From contig SWDT01000563.1 of the NCBI GenBank assembly GCA_009193035.1, positions 1-16,224 of the forward strand: 16,224 bases of DNA. Reading direction: 5' to 3'. Position 1 is the stretch's first letter, and each line of letters opens with the position of its first letter. Shown here piece after piece: positions 15,840 to 16,224 of this stretch. The DNA is from Halicephalobus mephisto. Its lineage: Eukaryota; Nematoda; Chromadorea; Rhabditida; Panagrolaimidae. Both the position numbers and the translations under genes were made by a program. A model generated the notes under the pieces. That model did no database searches. It saw only the letters and a list, made by a program, of their open reading frames with translations, and had not been told where the DNA came from.

Positions 15840-16130
15840 AATATTTTGTAATTTTTAGTCTCGATTGGAAAATTTTAAAAATTCCTTTCGAGACAGATTT
15901 TCAAAATTTTTAATCTCGATTGGAAAATTTTAAAAATTCCCTTCGAGACAGATTTTCGAAATATTTGGTCTCGATTGGAAAATTTTAAAAATTCCTTTCG
16001 AAACAGATTTCCAAAATTTTTAATCTCGATTGGAAAATTTTAAAAATTTCCTTCAAGACACATTTCCAAAATTTTTAGTCCCGATTGGAAAATTCCCTTC
16101 GAGATAAAATTTCAGTTTCTTGTCCCAACT
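15840..16130. repeat. 55-bp tandem repeat forming TCTCGA/TCGAGA hairpins
   Basis: tcgattggaaaatttt occurs at 15861, 15916, 15971 and 16026, and as ccgattggaaaatt near 16081: five exact 55-bp steps. In the first unit GTCTCGA (15858-15864) and TCGAGAC (15888-15894) are perfect inverted arms with a 23-nt loop. Other units keep one or both arms with single changes. The array decays toward the window end (16130-16224), where fragments like gttgcaaccggaaaatccc remain, so it may continue outside. Confidence 0.94.
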
Positions 16131-16224
16131 AGAAAACTTCAAAAACTCTGAGACAGATTTCCAAAATTTTTAGTTGCAACCGGAAAATCCCAAAACTTCA
16201 AGATAAATTTATAAATATTTTTAT

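Overview
This window looks like non-coding, repeat-rich nuclear DNA from a eukaryote, most likely an invertebrate animal. The evidence is a DD34E Tc1-like transposon, a tRNA-derived SINE with long target-site duplications, an intron-containing tRNA gene with an RNA polymerase III terminator, and many tandem satellites in strongly A+T-rich sequence. There are no operons, no bacterial-style genes and no intact protein-coding gene. I cannot name the species.

Layout. 1-803: degenerate DNA holding a duplicated ~130-bp module with inverted ends (341-625). 804-3218: a satellite whose 170-bp unit is ten diverged 17-bp monomers, interrupted at 1170-2711 by a Tc1-like transposon with ~199-bp IR/DR-type inverted repeats and a transposase gene broken by two frameshifts. 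3226-3489: an open, less A+T-rich patch of unknown origin. 3510-3970: a 294-bp duplication. 4140-5300: a ~147-bp host repeat interrupted by a hAT-like non-autonomous element (4267-5055) that itself holds three tandem pogo/Tigger-like MITEs. 5561-5890: A+T-rich tandem repeats. 6013-6527: a 13-bp minisatellite with an 11-monomer higher-order period. 7004-7440: a ~90-bp repeat alternating in two forms. 8080-8354: a tRNA-derived SINE. 8576-8809: a 9-bp microsatellite. 9284-9389: tRNA-Ser(AGA) with a 24-nt intron, minus strand. 9761-10940: hairpin-containing repeats. 11165-11660: a 92-bp ATCGAT-rich satellite. 11694-12210: a very uniform 140-bp satellite. 12594-13770: 43-bp repeats, GAA/TTC-rich DNA with a five-unit heat-shock-element-like site, and a ~179-bp repeat. 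14131-14826 and 15840-16130: more hairpin-family repeats (25/26-, ~132- and 55-bp periods), separated by a ~31-bp A+T-rich array.

The only gene likely to be functional is the tRNA. The rest is a record of satellite growth and nested transposition. Three points stand out. Two satellites keep higher-order periods that are exact multiples of a short monomer (17 x 10 = 170; 13 x 11 = 143). A hairpin core with a nearly constant 21-23-nt loop recurs in repeats of different period, with matched changes in its two arms. Two transposons sit in tandem repeats whose neighbouring copies still show the unoccupied site.
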